Shown in pieces: positions 39,609 through 48,081 of a stretch of DNA of 64,000 bases; position 1 is the first letter of the stretch, and each line of letters starts with the position of its first letter. This stretch comes from Polynucleobacter sp. MWH-Braz-FAM2G (GTDB lineage: Bacteria; Pseudomonadota; Gammaproteobacteria; Burkholderiales; Burkholderiaceae). Position numbers and translations under genes: made by a program. The stretch lies in contig NZ_CP061300.1 in NCBI RefSeq assembly GCF_018687635.1, positions 558,001 to 622,000 of the forward strand, written 5' to 3'. Under the pieces are notes generated by a model. The model did not search any database, had not been told where the DNA came from, and was given only the letters and a program-made list of their open reading frames with translations.

Positions 39609-41699
39609 ATGAGTCAAAAATTAGTTTGCAACTGTAATGGCACGATGCCTTTGGATGCAAAGGCGATGGGAGCTCCGATTCATCAGTCTTTATGCAGACA
39701 AGAGGTCAGCTCTTTTTTAAAAGCTTTAGATGGTTCTGAATCCTTAGTAATTGCTTGCACTCAAGAAGCTGCTCTTTTTAGTGAATTGGCTAATCAAGCC
39801 GAAAAACCATTGGTTGCCCCATTACGTTTTGTAAATATTCGAGAAGTGGCAGGGTGGACCCAAGAGGCCAACACATCGGGACCCAAAATTGCAGCCTTGT
39901 TAGCCTTAGCTGATATGCCTGAGGCAGAACCTGTTCCTGTAGTGAATTATGAAAGTCAGGGCAGACTGTTAATTATCGGCGCAGGCTCTCAAGTTATTCC
40001 TTGGGCTGAAAAGTTAAGTCAGTCTTTGGATGTTTCGGTTTTATGCACAGAGTCTGCTGATCTTCCTCTTAATCGTAGTTACCCTATTTTTTCTGGAGTT
40101 GTTACAAAGTTAGATGGCTATCTTGGTAATTTTTCAGTCAATTGGGATTTGCAAAACCCGATTGATCCTGAGATGTGCACGCGCTGTGGCGCGTGTGTAG
40201 AGGTTTGTCCTGAAGGCGCTATTGATTTGTCCTTTCAGATTGATCTTGAGAAATGCAAATCTCATCGTGCTTGCGTGACTGCCTGTGCCGGCATTGGAGC
40301 AATTTCGTTTGATCGCAAAGAGCGTGAACGTAGTTCTGACTTTGATCTGATCTTGGACTTACGTGCCGATCCAAAAATGCGCATGAGTCAAACTCCTCAA
40401 GGTTACTTTGCGCCAGGTGTTGACCCCTTAGACCAAGCGCTAGCCACCAATCAGCTATTAGAGATGGTGGGGGAATTTGAGAAGCCAAAATATTTTGTCT
40501 ATAACGAAAAAATTTGTGCGCATGGTCGCAATGGCAAAGTAGGTTGTAGTGCGTGCATTGACGTTTGTTCAACAGGGGCTATCGGATCTATTTTCAAAAA
40601 TGGTCAAGGCTCAGTTGAAGTCAATCCCAACCTGTGCATGGGATGCGGAGCTTGCGCCACCACATGCCCTTCTGGTGCAATGCGCTACAACTATCCTAGC
40701 GTTGCTCATCAAGGTAAAGAGTTAAAGACACTCGCAAATGTATTTACTGCAGAGGCTAAAAAAATAAATCAAGCAATGGCTCCCAGTTTGCTATTGCATA
40801 CTTTAAAGGCGGGCACCCAAATGATTGATGGTCTGGGTCGATCTGCCCACATCATGCCCAAGCAGTTTGAGGGGCTTCCTGCTTTTGTTATTCCTTATGG
40901 CATCGAACATATTGCCTCTACTGGACTTGATCTTTGGCTTGGGGCGCTTACTTATGGTTTTGCCGAGGTCATCCTTTTGTTAAGTGGAGATGAGGATCCT
41001 GCTTATCGTGCGGCGCTGGAACAGCAAACAGAATTGGCAAATAGCATTCTTAAAGCTTATGGCTTTGACGAGCGAATTCACTTGATAGCGGCAAGCTCCG
41101 CTGATGATTTAGCTTCGCTATCTAAAGCAATGGGAGCTTTCCGTCAGCGTGGCTCATTGGCTCCTATTTGCACTCCAGCAAGTATTGGTTTGTCGAATCA
41201 AAAGCGTGAAACGCTAGAAGCAGTTTTAGAGCATTTGCAAAGGCAGGCTAAGTCTCCTTTGCCTGAGTTCGGAGTAGCGCTACCAAAGTCTTCCTTAATT
41301 GGAGGTCTAACGATTAATAAAGATGCATGCACTCTGTGTATGTCTTGTGTGAGCAGTTGTCCTGAGGGGGCGCTATTAGATAATCCAGATGAGCCTGTTC
41401 TGTCTTTCATAGAAAAGCAGTGTGTTCAATGCGGACTTTGTGTACAGACCTGCCCTGAAAAGGCTTTGACTCTTGCGCCTCGATTACAGACAGTAGAACA
41501 ACGCAAGCAAAGAGCCGTTCTCAATGAGACCCAAGCTTTCCACTGCATTAGCTGTGGCAAACCTTTTGGCACTCTAAAAATGGTTGATTTGATGTTGACT
41601 AAGCTGGGAGCTCATGGTGCCTTTGCGGGTGCAGCGATGGAAAGGCTCAAGATGTGCGGCGATTGTCGCGTGGTTGATATGGTGAAAAAAGAATCATGA
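39609..41699 (+). CDS. Large poly-[4Fe-4S] ferredoxin of the formate dehydrogenase cluster
   Basis: The 696-residue protein is cytoplasmic (no signal peptide). Cysteine clusters occur near residues 190 (CTRCGACVEVC), 216, 303, 343 (CMGCGACATTC), 574 (CTLCMSCVSSC) and 605 (CVQCGLCVQTC). This gives room for about six [4Fe-4S] clusters, with a last CxxC/CGDC pair near the C-terminus that may bind zinc. The middle part (360-560) has a Rossmann-like look without a clear motif. The role is unknown; electron delivery or cluster assembly for formate dehydrogenase is likely from context. Its ATGA end overlaps the TorD-like gene. Confidence 0.87.
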   Translation: MSQKLVCNCNGTMPLDAKAMGAPIHQSLCRQEVSSFLKALDGSESLVIACTQEAALFSELANQAEKPLVAPLRFVNIREVAGWTQEANTSGPKIAALLALADMPEAEPVPVVNYESQGRLLIIGAGSQVIPWAEKLSQSLDVSVLCTESADLPLNRSYPIFSGVVTKLDGYLGNFSVNWDLQNPIDPEMCTRCGACVEVCPEGAIDLSFQIDLEKCKSHRACVTACAGIGAISFDRKERERSSDFDLILDLRADPKMRMSQTPQGYFAPGVDPLDQALATNQLLEMVGEFEKPKYFVYNEKICAHGRNGKVGCSACIDVCSTGAIGSIFKNGQGSVEVNPNLCMGCGACATTCPSGAMRYNYPSVAHQGKELKTLANVFTAEAKKINQAMAPSLLLHTLKAGTQMIDGLGRSAHIMPKQFEGLPAFVIPYGIEHIASTGLDLWLGALTYGFAEVILLLSGDEDPAYRAALEQQTELANSILKAYGFDERIHLIAASSADDLASLSKAMGAFRQRGSLAPICTPASIGLSNQKRETLEAVLEHLQRQAKSPLPEFGVALPKSSLIGGLTINKDACTLCMSCVSSCPEGALLDNPDEPVLSFIEKQCVQCGLCVQTCPEKALTLAPRLQTVEQRKQRAVLNETQAFHCISCGKPFGTLKMVDLMLTKLGAHGAFAGAAMERLKMCGDCRVVDMVKKES

Positions 41700-42346
41700 C
41701 TGAAAATACAAAAGAAGCAGTAAAAGCTACATCCCTAGCCGAAGTTGGGGATGTAGGCTTACCGGAGGATCTCGCGAGAGCTGATTTATACGGTTTAATT
41801 GCGCGTTTTTTTCAGATGCCGCCTGATCAAGAATTGCTAGATCAAATTGCCGCTACCGCTGATCAACACGATGCTTCTAATGAGGCCCCTTTGGCGAAGG
41901 TCTGGATGGATGTGGTGGAGGTTGCTAAAAATAACCCTGCCAAAGCTTGGCATGATGAATTTGACTTGAATTTCATTAGTGTTGGAAAGCCTAACGTCGT
42001 TCTTAATGGCTCCTTTTACATGGCAGGTCATTTAAATGAGAAGCCTTTGGTCAATATCCGCAAAGCCCTAGAAGGATTTGGTCTGGAGGCGGCAGAAGAG
42101 GTGACTGAGACCGAAGATCATATTTCTGCACTTTGTGAAGTCATGCGCTACCTTATTGCTGGGGATGATGTAGAAGTCTCAAACCTTACAAACCAAAGGG
42201 TTTTTTTCAATGAGCATATTCGTCCTTGGTACGACGAACTTTGCGATGCCATAGAAGGCATTCCTGAGATGCATCTTTATCGTCCAGTTGCCGCCTTGAC
42301 CAGAGAATTCTTGGCTATTGAGGGGCAGGGATTTGACATGATTTGA
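41696..42346 (+). CDS. TorD/DmsD-family molybdoenzyme chaperone
   Basis: The 216-residue helical protein resembles TorD-type chaperones: DLARADLYGLIARFFQMPPDQELL at the start and the E-x-x-E-D-H-I (TETEDHISALCEVMRYL) segment near residue 140 are typical. Such proteins bind the Tat signal of a molybdoenzyme and help cofactor insertion before export. It overlaps the poly-ferredoxin gene by 4 bp and precedes two genes encoding twin-arginine proteins, its probable clients. Confidence 0.88.
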   Translation: MTENTKEAVKATSLAEVGDVGLPEDLARADLYGLIARFFQMPPDQELLDQIAATADQHDASNEAPLAKVWMDVVEVAKNNPAKAWHDEFDLNFISVGKPNVVLNGSFYMAGHLNEKPLVNIRKALEGFGLEAAEEVTETEDHISALCEVMRYLIAGDDVEVSNLTNQRVFFNEHIRPWYDELCDAIEGIPEMHLYRPVAALTREFLAIEGQGFDMI

Positions 42347-42461
42347 TATTGCAGTGCAGCACAGGGTAAGCCTTAGATAGATTTTGATATGTCTATATGC
42401 GAAAAATGCAATTACCAATTACACTTGCCCTAGATCAAGAATAATTAAATAGGAGCATGCC

Positions 42462-42683
42462 ATGAGCACTAAATCCAAAGTTGCTTTAAGCGAAGAAAAT
42501 AAGCCATCGCGTCGTAAGTTCTTTATTGGTGCAGGCGCAGCAGTAGGTGCTGTTGCTGTGGTCAGTCAAACCCCGGTTGGTAAGGCCGTTATCCAAGAAA
42601 TTAGTGGTGCGACCGCCGTCAAAGATGCTGGCCAAACTATGACTGCGCACATGCGTAAATATTACGAAACCACATTGATTTAA
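42462..42683 (+). CDS. Small twin-arginine protein of the formate dehydrogenase operon
   Basis: The 73-residue protein has a Tat-type signal: SRRKFFIGAG at residues 17-26 followed by a hydrophobic Ala/Val stretch (AAVGAVAVVSQTP). The short mature part ends in MRKYYETTLI. Similar small Tat proteins precede the catalytic subunit gene in many proteobacterial formate dehydrogenase loci, but the role is not known. A TAGGAG ribosome site lies upstream. 115 bp separate it from the TorD gene, so a promoter may lie there. Confidence 0.82.
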   Translation: MSTKSKVALSEENKPSRRKFFIGAGAAVGAVAVVSQTPVGKAVIQEISGATAVKDAGQTMTAHMRKYYETTLI

Positions 42684-42751
42684 TCAGTTGTATTTAGCTT
42701 TCGCTGTAACTGTTATCCAAAAAATACAAAAAACTTTTTCAGGGACATCAT

Positions 42752-45730
42752 ATGAGTCTGACTCGTAAATCCAATACCCCACAAAGCAGTCGTGCAACTT
42801 CCCATTTAATTGGCAGCTTGTCACGAGGATTAAAGGCGGCTGTGCCAACAATGGATCGCCGTACATTCCTGAAGCGCTCAGGCGTTGGCGTTGGCGCTGG
42901 TATTGCTGCAAGCCAATTGAGTTTTGTGCAAAAGGCTGCTGCAGAGCCCAGCAAAGCGATGCTCGACGGCAAGGGCAAGATTGAAGTTAAGAGATCTATT
43001 TGCACCCATTGTTCAGTTGGTTGCGCAGTAGATGCGACTGTTGAGAATGGTGTTTGGGTACGTCAAGATCCTGTCTTTGATTCCCCAATTAATATGGGTG
43101 CTCACTGTGCTAAAGGCGCTGCTTTGCGTGAGCACGGTCATGGCGACTATCGCTTGCGTTACCCAATGAAGCTGGTGGATGGAAAGTATCAGCGCATTTC
43201 TTGGGATCAGGCGCTAACTGAAATTACTGCTCAGATGAAGAGTATTCGTGAGAAATATTCTCCAGATGCAATGTTCTTTATCGGCTCCTCAAAGCACAAC
43301 AATGAACAGGCCTACTTACTGCGTAAGTGGGTCTCTTTCTTTGGCACAAACAATACAGACCATCAGGCTCGTATTTGTCACTCAACTACAGTTGCGGGTG
43401 TTGCAAACACCTGGGGCTATGGTGCGATGACTAATAGCTATAACGACATGATGAATGCCAAGGCAGCCCTCTATATTGGTTCAAATGCAGCCGAAGCTCA
43501 TCCTGTATCTATGTTGAGTTTGTTGCACGCAAAAGAGAATGGTTGCAAAGTGATCGTGGTCGATCCACGTTATACCCGTACAGCAGCAAAGTCAGATCAG
43601 TACATTCGCATTCGTTCTGGTACCGACATTCCATTCTTATTTGGATTGCTCTATCACATCTTCAAAAATGGCTGGGAAGACAAGAAATACATCAATGATC
43701 GTGTTTACGGTATGGATGAGATCCGTAAAGAAGTCATGGAAAAGTGGACACCTGCAGCAGTAGAAGAAGCTTGCGGAGTTCCTGAAGATCAAATGTATAA
43801 AGCCGCTAAGACAATGGCTCAAAATCGTCCTAGTACAGTGGTTTGGTGTATGGGTCAGACCCAGCACACTATTGGTAACTCCATGGTGCGCGCATCCTGT
43901 ATTTTGCAGTTGGCATTAGGTAACGTAGGTAAATCTGGTGGCGGTACAAATATTTTCCGCGGTCACGATAACGTTCAAGGTGCTACTGACGTAGGTCCTA
44001 ACCCAGATTCTTTGCCTGGCTACTATGGCCTTGCCGCTGGCTCTTGGAAACACTTCGCAACTGTTTGGGGTGTCGACTACGAGTGGATCAAAGGTCGTTA
44101 TGCGCCTGACATGATGGAGAAATCCGGTACAACGGTTTCTCGTTGGGTTGATGCAGTTCTTGAGAAGAACGACATGATCGATCAGCAAACTAACGTTAAA
44201 GGTTTGTTCTTCTGGGGTCATGCTCCTAACTCTCAAACTCGTGGCTTGGATATGAAGCGCGCGATGAATAAGTTGGATCTGTTGGTCGTAGTTGATCCAT
44301 ATCCAAGCGCTACTGCAGCAATGGCAGCAATGCCTGCGGCCGAGGGTGATGTAGTTAATAAAAATCGCAATGTTTACTTGTTGCCTGCTGCTACACAGTT
44401 TGAAACCTGTGGTTCTGCTACAGCTTCAAATCGTTCTTTGCAATGGCGTGAGAAAGTAATTGATCCATTGTTTGAGTCAGTGCCTGACCATGTAATCATG
44501 CAAGCATTCGCCGATCGTTTAGGCTTTGGCCAAGAGTTGTCCAAGAACTACAAAATCCTCAATTCCAAGTTTGCTGGTAAGCAATGGAAAGAGCCGCAGA
44601 TTGAAGATATCTTGCGTGAGATTAATCGCTCAGTCTGGACAATTGGATATACCGGTCAAACTCCTGAGCGTCTCAAAGCGCACATGAGAATGGTTGCAAC
44701 CTTTGATCCGAAGACCTTGAAGTCCCGTGGTGGAGTTGATCCGGTTACGGGTTATGACACCACTGGCGATTACTATGGCTTGCCTTGGCCTTGCTACGGA
44801 ACTGCTGCAATCAAGCACCCAGGTTCACCCAACCTTTATGACACTAGTAAGAGTGTGATGGAGGGCGGTGGTAACTTCCGCGCAAACTTCGGTGTTGAGC
44901 GTGAGGGTGTGAGCTTGCTGGCTGGGGATGGCTCTTGCTCCAAGGGTTCAGCGATTACTACTGGATATCCAGAGTTTGATCACGTGTTTGTGAAGAAATT
45001 GGGTTGGTGGGATCAGTTGACCGATGAAGAGAAGAAGCTCGCCGAAGGTAAAAACTGGAAGACTGACTTGTCTGGCGGAATTCAGCGCGTTGTAATGAAG
45101 AATGGTTGCCATCCATTTGGTAACGCAAAAGCGCGCGCTGTTGTTTGGAACTTCCCAGATCCAGTGCCTATTCACCGTGAAGCCTTGTACAGCACGAATG
45201 AGAAGATGATGCGTAAGTACCCAACATCGGCTGACAAGAAGAATTTCTGGCGCTTACCTACTCTCTACAAGACTGTTCAAGATCAAAACTTGAATCAGAA
45301 ATTGTATGAAAAGTTCCCAATCATTTTGACTTCTGGTCGTTTGGTGGAATACGAGGGTGGCGGTGATGAAACTCGCTCTAACCCATGGTTGGCTGAACTT
45401 CAGCAAGAAAACTTTGTGGAGATTAATCCTAAGGCTGCTGCGGCTCGCGGTATTAAGAATTGGGATTATGTGTGGGTTAAGTCCCCAACTGGTGCTCAAA
45501 TTAAAGTTCGTGCTTTAGTTACCGAGCGTGTCAACGAGGGTACTGCGTTCGTACCATTCCATTTTGCTGGATGGTGGCAAGGGGCGGACTTGCGCAAATA
45601 CTACCCAGAGGGTGCTGCACCAGTAGTTCAAGGTGAGGCGGTCAATACTGCAACTACCTATGGTTACGACCAGGTAACAATGATGCAGGAGACCAAAACC
45701 ACGATGTGTCAAATCGAGAAATTTGCCTAA
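42752..45730 (+). CDS. fdhA: Formate dehydrogenase catalytic (molybdopterin) subunit, Tat-exported
   Basis: The 992-residue protein oxidises formate to CO2 in the periplasm. A Tat signal (DRRTFLKRSG, residues 35-44) follows an unusually long n-region. The first [4Fe-4S] site is CTHCSVGC with a fourth Cys in GAHCAKG, and the metal ligand is Cys209 in RICHSTTVAG where E. coli FdnG has selenocysteine. The C-terminal molybdopterin dinucleotide-binding domain includes LTSGRLVEYEGGGDETRSNPWLAEL. Electrons pass to fdhB and the cytochrome b subunit. The metal may be Mo or W. Confidence 0.95.
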   Translation: MSLTRKSNTPQSSRATSHLIGSLSRGLKAAVPTMDRRTFLKRSGVGVGAGIAASQLSFVQKAAAEPSKAMLDGKGKIEVKRSICTHCSVGCAVDATVENGVWVRQDPVFDSPINMGAHCAKGAALREHGHGDYRLRYPMKLVDGKYQRISWDQALTEITAQMKSIREKYSPDAMFFIGSSKHNNEQAYLLRKWVSFFGTNNTDHQARICHSTTVAGVANTWGYGAMTNSYNDMMNAKAALYIGSNAAEAHPVSMLSLLHAKENGCKVIVVDPRYTRTAAKSDQYIRIRSGTDIPFLFGLLYHIFKNGWEDKKYINDRVYGMDEIRKEVMEKWTPAAVEEACGVPEDQMYKAAKTMAQNRPSTVVWCMGQTQHTIGNSMVRASCILQLALGNVGKSGGGTNIFRGHDNVQGATDVGPNPDSLPGYYGLAAGSWKHFATVWGVDYEWIKGRYAPDMMEKSGTTVSRWVDAVLEKNDMIDQQTNVKGLFFWGHAPNSQTRGLDMKRAMNKLDLLVVVDPYPSATAAMAAMPAAEGDVVNKNRNVYLLPAATQFETCGSATASNRSLQWREKVIDPLFESVPDHVIMQAFADRLGFGQELSKNYKILNSKFAGKQWKEPQIEDILREINRSVWTIGYTGQTPERLKAHMRMVATFDPKTLKSRGGVDPVTGYDTTGDYYGLPWPCYGTAAIKHPGSPNLYDTSKSVMEGGGNFRANFGVEREGVSLLAGDGSCSKGSAITTGYPEFDHVFVKKLGWWDQLTDEEKKLAEGKNWKTDLSGGIQRVVMKNGCHPFGNAKARAVVWNFPDPVPIHREALYSTNEKMMRKYPTSADKKNFWRLPTLYKTVQDQNLNQKLYEKFPIILTSGRLVEYEGGGDETRSNPWLAELQQENFVEINPKAAAARGIKNWDYVWVKSPTGAQIKVRALVTERVNEGTAFVPFHFAGWWQGADLRKYYPEGAAPVVQGEAVNTATTYGYDQVTMMQETKTTMCQIEKFA

Positions 45731-45757
45731 GTCAAAAAATAAAGTCAGGAGAACACA

Positions 45758-46414
45758 ATGGCAAGAATGAAATTTATTTGTGACACAGAACGATGCATCG
45801 AATGCAACGGTTGTGTCACAGCCTGTAAGAACGATAACGAAGTACCTTGGGGTGTTAACCGTCGTCGCGTTGTCACTGTTAACGATGGCATCATCGGTCA
45901 AGAGAAATCTGTATCTGTTGCCTGTATGCACTGTACCGACGCTCCTTGTATGGCCGTTTGCCCAGTCGATTGCTTTTATCGCACTGATGAAGGCGTTGTA
46001 TTGCATGACAAAGACATCTGTATCGGTTGTGGTTATTGCTCATTTGCCTGCCCATTTGGCGCACCTCAGTTCCTAAGCAAGGGCGCTTTTGGTTCGCGCA
46101 GCAAAATGGATAAGTGCACATTCTGTAGCGGTGGTCCAGAAGAGAATGGCAGTGTTGCTGAGTTTGAGAAATATGGACGTAATCGGTTGGCTGAAGGTAA
46201 GTTGCCGCTATGCGCTGAAATGTGCTCTACCAAGGCTTTGATTGGTGGTGATAGTGACATCATTTCTAGCATCTTTAATAATCGCGTTGCTACTCGCGAA
46301 AAGAATGGCAAGTATCCTGGTTCACAGGCATTTGGTTGGTCTACTGCCTATGGTGGTCCCGGTACTCCAGCTCCAAGCCCGACACCTGCTGACAAAATTC
46401 CAGGAGCCAAATAA
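45758..46414 (+). CDS. fdhB: Formate dehydrogenase iron-sulfur subunit
   Basis: The 218-residue protein has four cysteine groups typical of the four-cluster HybA/FdnH type: CIECNGCVTAC, CMHCTDAPCMAVC, CIGCGYCSFAC, and CTFC with CAEMC. It passes electrons from the catalytic subunit to the membrane cytochrome. It has no signal peptide of its own, so it should be exported by hitch-hiking on the Tat signal of the catalytic subunit. It lacks the C-terminal membrane helix of FdnH. The stop overlaps the next start (TAATG). Confidence 0.94.
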   Translation: MARMKFICDTERCIECNGCVTACKNDNEVPWGVNRRRVVTVNDGIIGQEKSVSVACMHCTDAPCMAVCPVDCFYRTDEGVVLHDKDICIGCGYCSFACPFGAPQFLSKGAFGSRSKMDKCTFCSGGPEENGSVAEFEKYGRNRLAEGKLPLCAEMCSTKALIGGDSDIISSIFNNRVATREKNGKYPGSQAFGWSTAYGGPGTPAPSPTPADKIPGAK

Positions 46415-46650
46415 TGAAAGTAAATTTCAAAACTCTCGGCTTGTGTTTTGCGGCAACAACCCTCTTAGCAGCTTGCTCTGAGCCGCCAGAAATTGCGGCA
46501 AAAGCTGCCAAGCGTCCCGATGTCGCCCCATACATGGGAGCAAACAATGGCTTCGTGACAAAAGGTTGGACTCCAGGAAATCAGGCTAGTTGGACTGAGT
46601 CGATTGACAAACGAACTCAAGGTCAGAACGAATACAGTCGCGTTAAGTGA
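46414..46650 (+). CDS. Small lipoprotein of the formate dehydrogenase operon
   Basis: The 78-residue protein has a lipoprotein signal with lipobox LLAAC (Cys21) and a 57-residue mature part rich in Asn, Thr, Trp and Lys, without Cys or other cofactor ligands. It starts inside the fdhB stop codon and has an AGGAG seven bases upstream, so it is very likely translated. It lies between the Fe-S and cytochrome b subunit genes. I do not recognise a family; a structural or anchoring role beside the periplasmic enzyme is a guess. Confidence 0.75.
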   Translation: MKVNFKTLGLCFAATTLLAACSEPPEIAAKAAKRPDVAPYMGANNGFVTKGWTPGNQASWTESIDKRTQGQNEYSRVK

Positions 46651-46697
46651 TCAACTAAATAACAATAAATAAAACGAAAACGTTTAAGGACATGTGT

Positions 46698-47753
46698 ATG
46701 AAACGATCATTTTCTAAAGTTCTACGCACTTTGGTGGTGACTGCTGGTTTGTCGCTGACTTTGGCGAGCGGACTCAGTTTTGCTGAGCGCGCACCTATGG
46801 CACCATTGCCATCTGCTAGTGGTGTGGATGTTCCTCCGCTGTCTGTGCCGGCAAATCCAAATAGTCTGGCCAATGGCACTCAAGCCCAGGCTCAGCCAGC
46901 AAACCCTTCTATTTTTACTACTGCAAATAGTGACCCATATAACTACGTTAGCATTCCAGATAAAGAATCAAGCGTTTTAATTCAACGTTCTGGTCAAGAA
47001 TGGCGTGTGATTCGTAATGGTGTGATTACCGTATACGGTGGCTGGCTATTGGCCTTAGCATTCTTTGGGATCATCGCAACTTATACCCTTAAGGGTCCTA
47101 TGAAATTGCATGAACCTATGTCGGGTGTCAAGATTAAGCGCTTCAGTGCATTTGACCGCTTGGTTCACTGGTTGATGGCATTCAGTTTCTTAGCCTTAGC
47201 TTTCACTGGTTTATTAATTTTGTATGGCAAGTATTTTGTTATGCCATTAATGGGTGGGGTTGCATATGGCTCATTCTTAATGGTTTGCAAAAATATCCAT
47301 AATTTCACTGGTCCGTTATTTACGATTTGTATCGTGATTTTCTTCTTGCTGTTTGCTCATAAGAATCTTCCTGGCAAGGGCGATCTGCAATGGTTCCTCT
47401 CCTTTGGTGGAATCTTTAATGGTAAACATGTACCTGCAGGATTCTTTAATGGTGGTGAAAAAATCTGGTTTTGGTTTGGTATGACATTCTTGGGCTTGGT
47501 AATTTCAGGTTCAGGCTTTGTGCTCGATATGATTGTTCCATTCATGTCGATTGAGTACACCCGTGGCACGATGCAGATTGCCAACATCATTCACAGCAGT
47601 GCTGCAATCTTGATGTCAGCTATGGCAATGGGGCATATCTATATTGGAACCATCGGATCCCAAGGGTCGATTGATGGAATGAAGACGGGGTATGTAGATG
47701 CTACTTGGGCCAAAGAGCATCATGAGCTCTGGTATAACAAAGTTAACAAATAA
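46698..47753 (+). CDS. fdhC: Formate dehydrogenase cytochrome b (gamma) subunit
   Basis: From the ATG at 46698 the protein has 351 residues. An N-terminal signal peptide (to about residue 30) and a 70-residue Pro/Ala-rich periplasmic segment precede the cytochrome b561-type domain. The heme-b helices include FDRLVHWLMAFSFLALAFTG, NIHNFTGPLFTICIVIFF and IIHSSAAILMSAMAMGHIYIG, with the His ligands. It transfers electrons to quinone. The ATG at 46692 also fits the frame, but AAGGA then lies only one base away, so 46698 (7 bases) is better. Confidence 0.93.
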   Translation: MKRSFSKVLRTLVVTAGLSLTLASGLSFAERAPMAPLPSASGVDVPPLSVPANPNSLANGTQAQAQPANPSIFTTANSDPYNYVSIPDKESSVLIQRSGQEWRVIRNGVITVYGGWLLALAFFGIIATYTLKGPMKLHEPMSGVKIKRFSAFDRLVHWLMAFSFLALAFTGLLILYGKYFVMPLMGGVAYGSFLMVCKNIHNFTGPLFTICIVIFFLLFAHKNLPGKGDLQWFLSFGGIFNGKHVPAGFFNGGEKIWFWFGMTFLGLVISGSGFVLDMIVPFMSIEYTRGTMQIANIIHSSAAILMSAMAMGHIYIGTIGSQGSIDGMKTGYVDATWAKEHHELWYNKVNK

Positions 47754-47763
47754 GGAAAAAGCC

Positions 47764-48081
47764 ATGAAAAAAATCATTGCTTTTGCACTCTGCACATTTA
47801 ATGCAACTTTAGTGATGGCGGCATTGCCACCGCTATCCCCTGAAGCGCAAGAGGCTGCCAATTTGGCTAAAGCTAAAACTGCTTATGGCGATAAGGTTGG
47901 AGCATATCAATTGTGTCAAGCACAAAATCGTGTAGCTGACCGATTTAAGGTTGCTGGAACACCTGCTCCAGCTCCTTGTGTAGCGCCGCCGCCTTTTGTT
48001 CCACCAGTAGCGGCTACAGCCGTTCCTGCGGCAGCACCAGCAGCCCCTGCGGCTCCAGCGGCACCTGCAGCTGCCAAGTAA
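47764..48081 (+). CDS. Small exported protein with Pro/Ala-rich tail
   Basis: The 105-residue protein has a signal peptide (MKKIIAFALCTFNATLVMAA) and a short helical part (about 22-70) with a Cys pair (LCQAQN and APCVAPP, possibly a disulfide). The C-terminus is low-complexity Pro/Ala/Val sequence. It starts 10 bases after the cytochrome b subunit. The family is not recognised, but the place suggests a periplasmic partner of formate dehydrogenase. An in-frame TTG at 47698 lies inside the previous gene and is rejected. Confidence 0.78.
   Translation: MKKIIAFALCTFNATLVMAALPPLSPEAQEAANLAKAKTAYGDKVGAYQLCQAQNRVADRFKVAGTPAPAPCVAPPPFVPPVAATAVPAAAPAAPAAPAAPAAAK

Noticed and set aside
40219..40572. 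117-codon minus-strand frame inside the poly-ferredoxin gene; its Cys/His-rich look suggested a zinc protein
   Set aside because: The Cys/His content is the reverse complement of the ferredoxin motifs and there is no start site support.
42425..42438. Second FNR-like sequence (TTGCCCTAGATCAA) before the small Tat gene of the formate dehydrogenase operon
   Set aside because: Only 8 of 10 positions match and it lies about 30 bases from the start codon, too close to a -10-like TAATTA for normal activation; it would need experimental support.
45515..46006. 163-codon open frame on the minus strand across the fdhA/fdhB junction
   Set aside because: It lies antisense to two clear, conserved genes, has no recognisable protein features and no ribosome site.
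47698..47763. Longer form of the Pro/Ala-tailed protein from a TTG at 47698
   Set aside because: It would lie inside the cytochrome b gene and bury the signal peptide behind 22 residues.
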